Assembly: GCA_011525385.1 (NCBI GenBank)
Contig: WTGF01000120.1
Location: 1-47,320 of the forward strand
Source: Chloroflexota bacterium
GTDB lineage: Bacteria; Chloroflexota; Anaerolineae; Aggregatilineales; Phototrophicaceae
Length of the DNA stretch: 47,320 bases
Reading direction: 5' to 3'
Positions 8,395 through 17,638 of the stretch are shown piece after piece. The first letter of the stretch is position 1, and each line of letters begins with the position of its first letter. The translations under genes were made by a program, and so were the position numbers. Below the pieces are notes generated by a model. That model saw only the letters and a program-made list of their open reading frames with translations, did not search any database and was not told the DNA's origin.

Positions 8395-9723
8395 GTGTTT
8401 AAGAGAGCGACGTTCTTGTTGCTTGTGTCGGTCATTATGTTGGCGGTCGTACCGCTATCTATGACGGTATCGGCGCAGAATCCCGATTGCGAGGGCGATG
8501 TAACATTGACTTATTGGCACCACTGGGGCGGCAATCGCATCCCGCTGCAAGAACATCAGGTTGCCGCATTTGAAGATGCCCACCCCGGCATCTGTGTCGA
8601 CACTGTCTTCTTGCCCTGGGATAACCGCCTACAGAATCTGCTGGCTGCGATCGCCGCCGGCAACCCGCCCGATGTGACGATGTTTGGCCGGCAAGACCTG
8701 CCCTTCTTCGCCGCGACCGAATCCATCATTCCGTTGGACGATTACATGGCTGCTGACGGGGTTGACCCCGCCATTTTCCACGCTTCGGAATTTGCCGGCA
8801 CGCAATTCAATGGCAAGACCTGGATGCTACCGTTGCCGGGCGGCGGCGCTTACAACATCGTCTGGTACAACACCGATCATTTCGCCGAAGCTGGCATCGA
8901 GAGCTTCCCCGAGACTTGGGACGAAATGCTTGAGGCGGCGGAGACTTTGCGTGTAGGCGATGGCGAATTCCTGGAGCGCATCGGCTTGAACGCGCAGTCG
9001 ACCAGTGGCGCTGGCGCGTTCCTGACCTGGCTGAATGCCAATGGTGGCGACTGGATCACGCCGGACCTGCGCACCATCACGATCAACACCGATGCCGGCG
9101 CGCAAGCCCTCGAGTTCATGACAGCGATGGCCGAGATCAATTACGGCATCGAAGAAGTCAACGCCTTTTGGGAGATGGCCGGCGAATTTGACCAGGGTCC
9201 GCTTATCCAGGGTCTGGTGTCGATGGAAATCAACGGCTCGTGGACGCTATTCCAGGTGGAAGCGCATGCCGAGAATCTCAACTATGATGTCGCGCCGATT
9301 CCCTATGGACCGAGCGGCAACCCCGACAGGCGGGGTGCGGCACATGGTGGCTGGGGCTATATGGTGCCGAAGAATGCCGCGCATCCAGACGAAGCCTGGA
9401 AGCTGGTCAAGTGGCTGACCACCGAGGTCGAAGGAGATGGCGCATGCTGGTTTATCCAGCAGCAGCAGCGTCCATCGCCCTTGGTAGAATGCAACGGCTA
9501 TGAGAAGGATGGCGTTGTGCATCCCCGGGCGGAAGCGCTGCTTGGCGTAGCCGCGCTGGATTATCTGGTGCCCGTCTCGCCAGTGCAGCCGGAAGCCAAC
9601 CAGATCATCGGCCGCATGGTGGAAGATGTGCTCTTCGGCGACAGCACCATTGAAGACGCCTTGGCCGGCGCCGAAGCCGAAATCCAGGCGCTGCTTGACG
9701 CCTTCTGGGAAGAATACGGCTAG
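8395..9723 (+). CDS. ABC transporter sugar-binding protein (family 1, CUT1)
   Basis: A 442-residue exported binding protein. The N-terminus has a basic start (MFKR), a hydrophobic core and the cleavage site VSA|Q after residue 27, with no lipobox cysteine, so it is not an ordinary lipoprotein. The mature part opens with VTLTYWHHWGG and contains PPDVTMFGR and YNTDHFAEAGI, typical of family-1 sugar-binding proteins. The GTG start is supported by AAGGAG seven bases upstream. It heads an eight-gene operon and is separated from its first permease by 79 nt containing a strong stem-loop. It would deliver an oligosaccharide or related ligand to the two permeases downstream. The sulfatase, PhyH and FAD genes that follow suggest a sulfated or otherwise substituted ligand. 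That is inference. Confidence 0.93.
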   Translation: MFKRATFLLLVSVIMLAVVPLSMTVSAQNPDCEGDVTLTYWHHWGGNRIPLQEHQVAAFEDAHPGICVDTVFLPWDNRLQNLLAAIAAGNPPDVTMFGRQDLPFFAATESIIPLDDYMAADGVDPAIFHASEFAGTQFNGKTWMLPLPGGGAYNIVWYNTDHFAEAGIESFPETWDEMLEAAETLRVGDGEFLERIGLNAQSTSGAGAFLTWLNANGGDWITPDLRTITINTDAGAQALEFMTAMAEINYGIEEVNAFWEMAGEFDQGPLIQGLVSMEINGSWTLFQVEAHAENLNYDVAPIPYGPSGNPDRRGAAHGGWGYMVPKNAAHPDEAWKLVKWLTTEVEGDGACWFIQQQQRPSPLVECNGYEKDGVVHPRAEALLGVAALDYLVPVSPVQPEANQIIGRMVEDVLFGDSTIEDALAGAEAEIQALLDAFWEEYG

Positions 9724-9742
9724 AATTCGCGCACTGCAGTTA

Positions 9743-9764
9743 TGGGGCATCTTCGGATGCCCCA
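9743..9764 (+). other. stem-loop with UUCG tetraloop between binding-protein and permease genes
   Basis: Nine perfect base pairs (TGGGGCATC with GATGCCCCA) are closed by a C(UUCG)G tetraloop, an exceptionally stable form. No T run follows, so it is more likely an mRNA 3'-end stabiliser or a partial-termination point than a full terminator. It would raise binding-protein levels relative to the permeases. Confidence 0.75.
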
Positions 9765-9802
9765 CCCTCAATTCCTGAAGATTTCGGTCTGGAAGCGAAA
9801 GC

Positions 9803-10765
9803 ATGGCAACGGCATTTGGTTCGCAGTTTAGCGCCTTGCGCGGCCGGAGGCGAGAACGATGGAGCGATCTCTCGCCCATGCGCAAACGCGAAGCCAAGTT
9901 CGGCTTGCTTTTCATCGGGCCTTGGATCGTTGGCGTTCTACTGTTTGCGCTATTTCCTTTTATCGCGTCCTTTGTTTTGAGCTTTACCAAATACAATATC
10001 GTCGCGCCGCCAAAATGGGTTGGCACCGAGCATTACGAACATATTTTCACCGATGACCCCTTATTTCTAAAGTCACTCAAAAACACCGCTGTTTACGTTG
10101 GTGGCTCGGTCGCGATCCGCATATTGCTGGGCTTTGCGCTAGCCCTTTTGCTAAACACCAAGGTGCGCTTGCTCGGCTTGTGGCGAACCTTGTTCTACGT
10201 ACCTTCGGTCGTACCAATCGTAGCGCTTTCGATCGTCTGGTTGTACGTGCTGAATGCCCGCGCGGGCTTGCTAAACTGGTTCCTGGGTTTTTTCGGCATT
10301 TCGCGCATCCGCTGGTTCGCGGATCCGGATTTTGCCATGCTCGCCTTTTTGATCATGAGCACGACCTGGGTCGGCGTGACCATGGTGATCTTTCTGGCAG
10401 GCTTGCAAGGCATCCCCGAGGAGTATTACGACGCAGCCAAGATTGACGGCGCCAACATGCTGCAGCGGCTGTGGCGCGTCACCATTCCGCTGATGACGCC
10501 CACCATCTATCTTAACGTCCTTATCAATATCATCGGGGCGTTTCAGGTCTTTACGCAGGTATTCATAATGACCGGCGGCGCCCCGCGCGACGCGACGCGA
10601 ACGTATGTCTTGCATCTGTTTGATCACGCATTTCAATACCTCCCGCCGCAGATGGGATATTCATCAGCCCTGGCCTGGATACTATTCATGATCATTTTCG
10701 CCTTCACCGCCGTTATCGTGGCGACATCGCAACGCTGGGTCTTCTATCAGGGCTCAGAGGACTAA
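9803..10765 (+). CDS. CUT1 sugar ABC transporter permease, MalF/UgpA-like
   Basis: A 320-residue inner-membrane protein with about six transmembrane segments. The first follows a basic cytoplasmic N-tail (RGRRRERW, MRKREAK). The coupling EAA motif is clear: DAAKIDGANMLQRLWRVTIPLMTP, positioned before the last two helices. It pairs with the MalG-like permease immediately downstream to form the channel. The stop and the next start overlap as TAATG, so the two are translationally coupled. No ATPase gene belongs to this operon; CUT1 systems often share one MsmK/UgpC-type ATPase encoded elsewhere. Confidence 0.94.
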   Translation: MATAFGSQFSALRGRRRERWSDLSPMRKREAKFGLLFIGPWIVGVLLFALFPFIASFVLSFTKYNIVAPPKWVGTEHYEHIFTDDPLFLKSLKNTAVYVGGSVAIRILLGFALALLLNTKVRLLGLWRTLFYVPSVVPIVALSIVWLYVLNARAGLLNWFLGFFGISRIRWFADPDFAMLAFLIMSTTWVGVTMVIFLAGLQGIPEEYYDAAKIDGANMLQRLWRVTIPLMTPTIYLNVLINIIGAFQVFTQVFIMTGGAPRDATRTYVLHLFDHAFQYLPPQMGYSSALAWILFMIIFAFTAVIVATSQRWVFYQGSED

Positions 10766-11655
10766 TGATGGCATCTACAAGCGCTGCTCAAACGGAGTAT
10801 CTCCGCAGCGACTCGATCGCGCGCGTGACAAGAATCGTCGGGCGCGTATTGCTCTACGGCGTACTGGTATTCATGAGCCTCTGGTTCATAGCGCCCTTGT
10901 TTTGGATGTTCATGTCCTCCTTCATGCCCTTGGAACAGGTTGGCATTTTCCCGGTCGAATGGATTCCACGCGTATGGCAGCCGGAAAATTACACGGACGC
11001 GCTTAAGTTCTGGAAATTCGGCACCACATTTCGCAACACCATGATAATCACAATCTTCTCGCTCGTCGGCGACATAGGTTCATGTACGCTGGTGGCTTAC
11101 GGGTTCGCCCGCTTCCGCTTTCCCTTCAGAGATACGCTTTTCTTGATCTTGCTCGCGACGCTGATGTTGCCATTCGCGGTCCGCCTGATACCGGTATACG
11201 CCGCCTACGACGCAATCGGTTGGATCGATACCTTTTATCCTTTGATCGTACCGAATTTCTTTGGCAACGCATTCTACATCTTTATCTGCCGGCAGTTCTT
11301 CTTGGGCATACCGCAGGATCTGTTGGACGCGGCCAAGATCGATGGCGCCAGCGAGTTGCGCATCTTCACCCAGGTGATGATTCCGCTCGCCAAACCGGCC
11401 ATCGTCGTGATCGCGATACTGAGCTTCCAGAATAGCTGGAACGATTTTCTCGGTCCCCTTATCTACCTGAAAGACCCGGACCTGCACACGCTCGCCATCG
11501 GCTTGTACAAATTCACGTCTCTGCCCGGTCAAGGCGGAATCTACAACCAGCAAATGGCGGCGTCTGTGATGATGGTTTTGCCGGTGCTGATTGTCTTTTT
11601 CTTGTTCCAGAAGCAATTTATCCAGGGCGCCAACTTGTCCGGCATGAAAGGCTAA
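10765..11655 (+). CDS. CUT1 sugar ABC transporter permease, MalG/UgpE-like
   Basis: A 296-residue inner-membrane protein with six predicted helices. It has FIAPLFWMFMSSF in the first helix, the YGFARFRFPFRDTLF loop, the EAA motif DAAKIDGASELRIFTQVMIPLAKP, and a C-terminus ending QKQFIQGANLSGMKG, the standard ending of MalG-type permeases. The ATG overlaps the previous stop by one base; a second ATG follows at once. It is the membrane partner of the preceding permease. The sulfatase starts 11 nt later, which ties the import and desulfation genes into one transcript. Confidence 0.94.
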   Translation: MMASTSAAQTEYLRSDSIARVTRIVGRVLLYGVLVFMSLWFIAPLFWMFMSSFMPLEQVGIFPVEWIPRVWQPENYTDALKFWKFGTTFRNTMIITIFSLVGDIGSCTLVAYGFARFRFPFRDTLFLILLATLMLPFAVRLIPVYAAYDAIGWIDTFYPLIVPNFFGNAFYIFICRQFFLGIPQDLLDAAKIDGASELRIFTQVMIPLAKPAIVVIAILSFQNSWNDFLGPLIYLKDPDLHTLAIGLYKFTSLPGQGGIYNQQMAASVMMVLPVLIVFFLFQKQFIQGANLSGMKG

Positions 11656-11666
11656 CACGCACGTCG

Positions 11667-12989
11667 ATGGAATCGCCTCCGAACATCCTAATCGTGCTCT
11701 GCGACCAACTCGGAGCCAGGTGGCTGCCTCTTCATGGCCATCCCATCGTTACCGCGCCCCATCTCGACAGATTCGCAAATGAAAGCACGGTTTTCCAACG
11801 CGCCATAACGACCTCCCCGGTCTGCACGCCCTATCGCGGTTGCCTGCTCAGCGGCCGTTATCCATCGCAGACAGGCCTGCTGGAAAACGGACAAGCTTAT
11901 CCGGCAAGCGTGAAGAGTATCGCCGACCACCTCAACGGGCGGGGTTATGCAAGTCATTACGTCGGCAAGTGGCATCTCAGCGGGCCGCCACAGCAGAATC
12001 GTTGGGTGCCGCCGGACAAGCGCGCCGGATTCCAGAACTTCATCGGCTGGGAAAGCCATCACGTCGACCATTATGGAGGCTTGATTTGGGAGGACGATCC
12101 GGAAGATCCGGTCGAGATGAAGGGACATGAAACCGACGCCTTGACCGATATCGCCCTGGCGCAATTGTCAAAGGCTGCAAGCGCGCCGGAGCCCTTTTTG
12201 CTGATGCTGTCCTATCAAGCGCCGCACCCGCCCTGCTCGCCGCCCGAGCGCTATCGAGCGCCCTACGAGCGCCGAGATCTCTTGCGCGAGCCCAATGCTG
12301 ACGCCAGCGCCTGGTTTAAGATGGACTCCTGGAATGCCGATTATGATATCGAGACCTTCCGGCAACTGTATTTCGGCGAGATCAGCCACCTGGATGCCGC
12401 CTTCGGTCGTCTGCTGATGGCGCTGGATGAGACCGGCTTGCGAGAAAATACGCTGGTCATATTCACATCGGATCATGGTGAAATGGCCGGGGCGCGGGGT
12501 CTCTTCGGCAAGGGCCTGATGTACGAGGAGGCGCTGCACGTGCCCCTGATCATTCGAGCGCCTGGACAGTGGTCAGGACTGCGAACCGACTTCACAGCGA
12601 CAACTGTCGACTTGCTTCCCACTATTCTTGACTATGCCGGCTGCGCTCCGCAGGAAAACGCAGCAGGTATTTCCCTGCGTCCTTATATCGAAGGCAAGAC
12701 AAGCGCGAAGGACCGCGTCGCGATCAGCGAATATCGCAACTTCTGCGCTACCACCCGGAACTGGAAACTGTTCACGCGGGGACGCAGTTTAGAGCCTGCC
12801 GCGCTTTACAACATCGCGGACGATCCCTACGAAATGATCAATCTGATTGACGACCCGGCCTGCGCCGACCTGCGCCTTCTGTTGGGCCGGGAACTGGCAA
12901 GATGGCATCAACGCGTCGTCGGCCATGAAGCAAATATGATGTCAGCTATTCCTGAAAGCGAGGCGAGATGGCCGCAAGCCAATACCTGA
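11667..12989 (+). CDS. type I sulfatase (Cys-type, formylglycine), probably cytoplasmic
   Basis: A 440-residue member of the alkaline phosphatase/sulfatase superfamily. The signature C53-T-P-Y-R57 (in SPVCTPYRGCLLSGRYP) is the C-x-P-x-R site whose Cys becomes formylglycine. Metal-site residues include D13-Q14 (NILIVLCDQ) and the TSDHGEMAG motif; GKWHL (from about residue 110) and LFGKGLMYEEALHVPLIIRAPG are also typical. Family members hydrolyse sulfate esters of sugars and other alcohols. No signal peptide precedes the NILIV strand, so the enzyme should act in the cytoplasm on imported substrate. No formylglycine-generating enzyme or anSME is in the window. It lies 11 nt after the permease and overlaps the next gene by 22 nt. 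The substrate is unknown. Confidence 0.94.
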   Translation: MESPPNILIVLCDQLGARWLPLHGHPIVTAPHLDRFANESTVFQRAITTSPVCTPYRGCLLSGRYPSQTGLLENGQAYPASVKSIADHLNGRGYASHYVGKWHLSGPPQQNRWVPPDKRAGFQNFIGWESHHVDHYGGLIWEDDPEDPVEMKGHETDALTDIALAQLSKAASAPEPFLLMLSYQAPHPPCSPPERYRAPYERRDLLREPNADASAWFKMDSWNADYDIETFRQLYFGEISHLDAAFGRLLMALDETGLRENTLVIFTSDHGEMAGARGLFGKGLMYEEALHVPLIIRAPGQWSGLRTDFTATTVDLLPTILDYAGCAPQENAAGISLRPYIEGKTSAKDRVAISEYRNFCATTRNWKLFTRGRSLEPAALYNIADDPYEMINLIDDPACADLRLLLGRELARWHQRVVGHEANMMSAIPESEARWPQANT

Positions 12990-14353
12990 ATGCCAGCGGC
13001 CTTTACCCCCATCTTGCGCTATCGGCGGAGTTGGGTCCGCCGCGCACAGAATGCGGTGTGGGCGCGATGATGGCTTGGGCGGGCTCTCTTTGGCTCGTCA
13101 CTTATGTATCGCACAAGTCCGCCAGTGGCGTCGGCACCGGGCTATACGTGATCAACGACAAATTGGAGATTGAGAAGCATCCGGCCAGTTATGTCGGCAC
13201 CTACACCAACAGAATGGTCCACTGGGAATCGAACCAGCTCCTGCTCGGACCATACGCCATCGACGCCGAAGGAACTGTTCGAACCATAGAATCGCTGCTT
13301 GAAGTACGGACCTGCTCGACTATGCGCCATCTGTACGATCCCGCCAACAAGGTATATGTGCTGGGCATGGAAGGCGAATTCTATGAGATGGATGTGCATA
13401 CGCTGGAGACGACCTTCATCGCCGACCTGACCGTCGAACTGGGCGTGCCGGACCACAAATACGCGCACTTCAAGGCGGCTTACAGCAACTTCGGACGTGT
13501 GGTAGTCGCCAACAACAGCTACGACGAACGCGACTTCAGGGGCGTGGAAGCAGCCGGACGTCTCGCCGAATGGGATGGCGAGAATTGGACGATCATCGAT
13601 CGCAATCCTTACATAGAGGTCAATGGTCGAGGTAATTTCGCGGGCACGATTTTCGCGATGGGCTGGGACAAGCGCTCGGCGATCCTGCAGGTATTTACCG
13701 AGGCGGACCGCCAGTGGAAGCGCTATCGCCTCCCCAAAGCCAGCCATTGCTTCGACCATATGTGGCAAACCGAATGGCCGCGCATCCGCGAGGTTGAGCA
13801 CGAACGCTTCTTAATGGATTGTCACGGCATGTTCTATGAGCTTTCGCCCTGGGCCTACGAGAACTATGTCTGGGGCATTCGTCCGATATCGACGCATCTG
13901 TGGGTGCATGGTGATTTCTGCAGCTATCGTGGCATGCTGGTGCTCGGCGCCGACAATGCCAGCCCGCATGGCGGCGCCAATCATCTGGCCGGAGAGCCGC
14001 AATCGGGCTTATGGTTTGGCAAGACCGACGATCTCTGGAATCTCGGCAAGCCAGCCGGCTGGGGCGGTGTCTGGTGGGAAGACGCCATTGAGGCCGGCCA
14101 GGCCTCCGATCCCTATTTGATGACCGGCTTCGACAAGAAAGTCTTGCACCTGAATCACGACGAGGCCGCCGATGTCACATTTGCGGTTGAGGTAGACTTC
14201 CTCGGCAATGGCGCCTGGAAGATCTACGATCACATCAAGGTTGCGGGATACGGTTACGCGCATCACGAGTTTCCCGGTGCTTACAGCGCGCACTGGGTTC
14301 GCGTACGCAGCGACAAATCCTGTGTCGCCACAGCCTATTTCACCTATACTTAG
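12968..14353 (+). CDS. conserved protein of unknown function, possibly beta-propeller
   Basis: A 461-residue protein without signal peptide or membrane segment. I recognise no catalytic motif. The sequence is rich in Trp, Tyr and Gly and short strands (LWLVTYVSHKS, YEMDVHTLETTFIADLTV, LAEWDGENWTIIDRN, WKRYRLPKASHCFDHMWQTEWPRI), a pattern that suggests repeated blades of a beta-propeller. The last 90 residues (DVTFAVEVDFLGNGAWKIYD...) look like a separate beta-sandwich. From memory it resembles an uncharacterised family found near sulfatases and glycosidases in Planctomycetes, Verrucomicrobia and related bacteria; I could not verify this. It overlaps the sulfatase by 22 nt, so the two are translationally coupled and probably act on the same compound. 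It could be a lyase, a hydrolase or a binding protein. Confidence 0.85.
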   Translation: MAASQYLNASGLYPHLALSAELGPPRTECGVGAMMAWAGSLWLVTYVSHKSASGVGTGLYVINDKLEIEKHPASYVGTYTNRMVHWESNQLLLGPYAIDAEGTVRTIESLLEVRTCSTMRHLYDPANKVYVLGMEGEFYEMDVHTLETTFIADLTVELGVPDHKYAHFKAAYSNFGRVVVANNSYDERDFRGVEAAGRLAEWDGENWTIIDRNPYIEVNGRGNFAGTIFAMGWDKRSAILQVFTEADRQWKRYRLPKASHCFDHMWQTEWPRIREVEHERFLMDCHGMFYELSPWAYENYVWGIRPISTHLWVHGDFCSYRGMLVLGADNASPHGGANHLAGEPQSGLWFGKTDDLWNLGKPAGWGGVWWEDAIEAGQASDPYLMTGFDKKVLHLNHDEAADVTFAVEVDFLGNGAWKIYDHIKVAGYGYAHHEFPGAYSAHWVRVRSDKSCVATAYFTYT

Positions 14354-14396
14354 CGCAAAGAATTTTATGCTGCCTGTCGGCATCTGGAGATAGAGA

Positions 14397-15248
14397 ATGC
14401 AAGGATTCACCGAACTTAGCGAAGAACAGAGACAGCAGTTCCGCGACGATGGTTATCTAATCGTGCGGGAGGCGCTCGATGAGGACATGATCAGCCGACT
14501 GATAGAAGCCGGAGATCGCGTCATCAACAGCGAGGAGCGGCTCAATCGATATACAACGCACGGCGGGATTTACGATGGTTATCGCAATTGCATCACCATG
14601 GATGACGCCTTCATTCCACTGCTAACCAACGGGATAGCGCTGCCATTGGTGATCCAACTGTTGGGCTCCAACCTGCAACTTTCCACCAGCCACTTGATTT
14701 ACCGCCATCCGGATCCGCCCGGGACGCCTGATAGCGCGCGCAAGCCAGGCTGGCATCGCGACAACGGCCGTACACAGTTGGACCTGGGTCAAGACAACTA
14801 CCCGCGCATCGGCTTGAAATGCGCCTTCTATCTGACCGACCTCAGCCAGCCGCAGTCCGGCGTTACCATGCTGTCGCCGGGCAGCAACCAACTCACTGAG
14901 CGCATCGAGATTCCGGAGGGCAAAGCCGACCCGGCAAACGCCATTGAACCCTTGCTGAATCCGGGCGACTGCGTCATCTTTGAATACCGGACCTGGCATG
15001 CTGGCGCGCCCAATTTCACTGATATCACGCGCAAGGCGATCATGATCGGCTACGCCTATCGCTGGTTGAAGCCGATGGACTACGTCAAGCAGCAGCGCGA
15101 GTTTGTCGAGAAACTCACTGATATCGAGAAATATCTGGTTGGCGAGGAAATTGATCAGACGCTCGAGTTCCAGCCACAGGGCGGGCTTAACCCACTGAAC
15201 GAATGGTGCGAGCAACATGGCGTGCTGCCGGATCGTCACGGCGCCTAG
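14397..15248 (+). CDS. phytanoyl-CoA dioxygenase (PhyH)-family Fe(II)/2-oxoglutarate enzyme
   Basis: A 283-residue cytoplasmic non-haem iron oxygenase. The iron triad is intact: H120-x-D122 (GWHRDNG) and H201 (RTWHAGAPN), with R212 (TRKAIM) as the likely 2-oxoglutarate anchor. The N-terminal FRDDGYLIVREAL and the MLSPGSNQ turn (about 158-165) are typical of the family. Such enzymes hydroxylate, demethylate or otherwise oxidise small molecules using O2 and 2-oxoglutarate. GGAG seven bases before the ATG supports the start. It sits between the unknown protein and the FAD enzyme. An oxidative removal of a substituent from the imported compound is a reasonable guess. Confidence 0.93.
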   Translation: MQGFTELSEEQRQQFRDDGYLIVREALDEDMISRLIEAGDRVINSEERLNRYTTHGGIYDGYRNCITMDDAFIPLLTNGIALPLVIQLLGSNLQLSTSHLIYRHPDPPGTPDSARKPGWHRDNGRTQLDLGQDNYPRIGLKCAFYLTDLSQPQSGVTMLSPGSNQLTERIEIPEGKADPANAIEPLLNPGDCVIFEYRTWHAGAPNFTDITRKAIMIGYAYRWLKPMDYVKQQREFVEKLTDIEKYLVGEEIDQTLEFQPQGGLNPLNEWCEQHGVLPDRHGA

Positions 15249-15317
15249 GCACGAGTGAAAGCCTGAAAACGAAATTCGAAAGATGCTTAGTGAACGGGAA
15301 TCGAGGCAGATGGCCAC

Positions 15318-17606
15318 ATGAAACAGGAAAATCAAATCCCAAGAATGACCAGCGAACCATTTTCCGCCGAGGTACGAGCGCCAAAAACTGTTCGCATCGA
15401 CAGCGATCTGGTCATTGTCGGCGGCGGATTGGCCGGCACCTGCGCGGCCATCACCGCGGCCCGCGCCGGCATCAAGGTCGTGCTGGTGCAAGACCGTCCC
15501 GTGCTCGGCGGTAACGCCAGCAGCGAGGTGCGGCTATGGGCATTGGGCGCGACCTCGCACATGGGCAATAACAATCGCTGGGCGCGCGAAGGCGGCGTGA
15601 TCGACGAGATCCTGGTCGAAAACATGTACCGCAACAAGGAAGGCAACGCGCTGATTTTCGATACCGTGCTGCTGGAAAAAGTCGTCGACGAGGACAATAT
15701 CACGCTGCTGCTCAATACAGCCGCGGTCCGCCTGAGCAAATCGGACGGCGAGACTATCGCATCGGTCACCGCCTTTTGCAGCCAGAATTCGACGCAATAC
15801 GAATTACATGCCCCGCTCTTCTGCGATGCTTCCGGGGACGGCATTGTGGCCTTCCAGGCCGGCGCTGCCTTCCGCATGGGCGCGGAAGCCAGCGACGAAT
15901 TCGGCGAGAAATTCGCGCCCAGCGACGAATACGGCTACCTGCTGGGCCACTCGATTTACTTCTACAGCAAGGATGTCGGCGCGCCGGTCAAGTTTGTGCC
16001 GCCCCGCTACGCGCTCGAAGATATCACCCAGATACCGCGCTTCCGCAGTTTTAACACGGCGATCGACGGCTGCCGCCTCTGGTGGATCGAATATGGCGGT
16101 CGCCTCGACACGGTGCACGAAACCGAGACCATCAAATGGCAACTGTGGAAAGTTGTCTACGGCGTTTGGAACTATATCAAGAATTCGGGCGAATTCCCCG
16201 ATGCCGAGAACCTGACCCTGGAATGGGTCGGGCAGATCCCGGGCAAGCGTGAGAGCCGGCGCTTCGAAGGCGACACCATGATGATCCAGCAGGACATAAT
16301 CGAACAGCGGCAGCATTATGACGCCATTTCCTTCGGCGGCTGGTCCATCGACCTGCACCCCGCCGACGGCGTCTTCAGTGAGCGCCCCGGATGCGATCAA
16401 TGGCATGCCAAGGGTGTTTATCAAGTGCCTTATCGCAGTCAATACAGCAAGAATATACGCAACCTCTTCATTACAGGCCGCATCATGAGCGCCTCGCATG
16501 TCGCTTTTGGATCGACCCGCGTGATGCTGACCTTGGCGTCGGCAGCGCAATCTGTCGGCATGGCGGCCGCGCTTTGTATCAGCCATCAACTTCTGCCGCG
16601 CGACATAGCTGACGAAAGCAATATCAAGCTGCTGCAGCGCGATTTGCAGCGCGCAGGCCAGTACATTCCACAGTTCAGGCTCGAAGATGACGAGAACCTG
16701 GTCAGGCATTCAAGAGTTACAGCATCCAGCAAACTTTGCCTGGAGGAAATACCCGACACTGGGCCACGCTTCAAGTTGGAACGTCCCTATGCGCAGATGA
16801 TCCCCATGCAGCGCGGTCGCGTATCGCGCATGTCCATCACTGTTGATGTGGAAGCGCCAAGCCAACTTGACGTGCAACTGCGCGTCAGTTCCAAGCCGGA
16901 CAATCATAGTCCCGATATCATCTTGAAGACCTGCGCATTCGATCTCGATGAAGGTGATAATCAAGTCATTGATCTGGATTTTGATCAATTGCTGAATCAG
17001 AATTGTTATGTCTTCGTGCATGTGCTGGAAAACCACCTTGTCCATCTGCATCTCAGCGACCAGCGCCTTACCGGTTTGCTCGCGCTGACCCACCGCCGGA
17101 CACAGCAACCCAGGCACGATATCGGCGTCGAAAGCTTCGAGTTTTGGACGCCGCTGCGCCGCCCGGGCGGCCACAACATCGCCATGACCTTCACGCCGCC
17201 GATTAACGGTTTTGATCCGCATAACATTTGCAATGGTCTCGCCCGCCCAACCGCGGGAGCGAATGCCTGGGTCGCTGATCCCAATGATCCGGAGCCGGCG
17301 CTGGATATCGATTGGCAAGTGCCGCAAAGCGTCAGCGAGATTGTATTGATGTTCGACACGGACTGGGATCACCCCATGGAAACCAGCCTTTGGGGCCATC
17401 CGGAAGATGTGGCGCCCTTTGCAGTTAAGAACTACCGCTTGACGGACGGCAATGGCCGGGTCTTTGCAGAAGTAGCGGATAACCATCAGACGGTCAACAA
17501 AATCTGTTTTGACCAGCCAGTCGAGACCGACCGCTTGCGCCTGGAAGTCCTCGCCAGTCATGGCGATGTGCCCGCCGCTGTATTTTCAGTACTCTGTTAT
17601 GAATAG
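15318..17606 (+). CDS. FAD-dependent oxidoreductase with a C-terminal beta-rich region
   Basis: A 762-residue protein of two parts. Residues about 28-440 form an FAD_oxidored-type flavoprotein: the dinucleotide loop VGGGLAG is at 34-40, GGNASSEVR at 64-72, and FITGRIMSASHVAFGSTRVMLT and AAQSVGMAAALC mark the C-terminal FAD contact. Residues about 475-762 are beta-rich and resemble a pair of discoidin or carbohydrate-binding-type domains (for example LRRPGGHNIAMTFTPPINGFDPHNICNG), unusual for a cytoplasmic flavoenzyme. No export signal is seen. An alternative start at M10 (15345) is possible, because the ribosome site before 15318 (GAGG) is far from the ATG. It lies between two PhyH genes. It probably oxidises a hydroxyl of a sugar-like substrate; the reaction is not known. 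Confidence 0.92.
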   Translation: MKQENQIPRMTSEPFSAEVRAPKTVRIDSDLVIVGGGLAGTCAAITAARAGIKVVLVQDRPVLGGNASSEVRLWALGATSHMGNNNRWAREGGVIDEILVENMYRNKEGNALIFDTVLLEKVVDEDNITLLLNTAAVRLSKSDGETIASVTAFCSQNSTQYELHAPLFCDASGDGIVAFQAGAAFRMGAEASDEFGEKFAPSDEYGYLLGHSIYFYSKDVGAPVKFVPPRYALEDITQIPRFRSFNTAIDGCRLWWIEYGGRLDTVHETETIKWQLWKVVYGVWNYIKNSGEFPDAENLTLEWVGQIPGKRESRRFEGDTMMIQQDIIEQRQHYDAISFGGWSIDLHPADGVFSERPGCDQWHAKGVYQVPYRSQYSKNIRNLFITGRIMSASHVAFGSTRVMLTLASAAQSVGMAAALCISHQLLPRDIADESNIKLLQRDLQRAGQYIPQFRLEDDENLVRHSRVTASSKLCLEEIPDTGPRFKLERPYAQMIPMQRGRVSRMSITVDVEAPSQLDVQLRVSSKPDNHSPDIILKTCAFDLDEGDNQVIDLDFDQLLNQNCYVFVHVLENHLVHLHLSDQRLTGLLALTHRRTQQPRHDIGVESFEFWTPLRRPGGHNIAMTFTPPINGFDPHNICNGLARPTAGANAWVADPNDPEPALDIDWQVPQSVSEIVLMFDTDWDHPMETSLWGHPEDVAPFAVKNYRLTDGNGRVFAEVADNHQTVNKICFDQPVETDRLRLEVLASHGDVPAAVFSVLCYE

Positions 17607-17638
17607 ACGACTGAAGAGGACGAGGAGATAAGCGAGCG

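Noticed and set aside
8180..8464. 94-codon reading frame upstream of and overlapping the sugar-binding protein
   Set aside because: It overlaps the signal-peptide region of a clearly real gene in another frame, lacks a ribosome site and has no recognisable domain.
9721..9802. Stem-loop at 9743 as a full intrinsic terminator
   Set aside because: No T run follows, and the permeases downstream have no promoter of their own that I can see.
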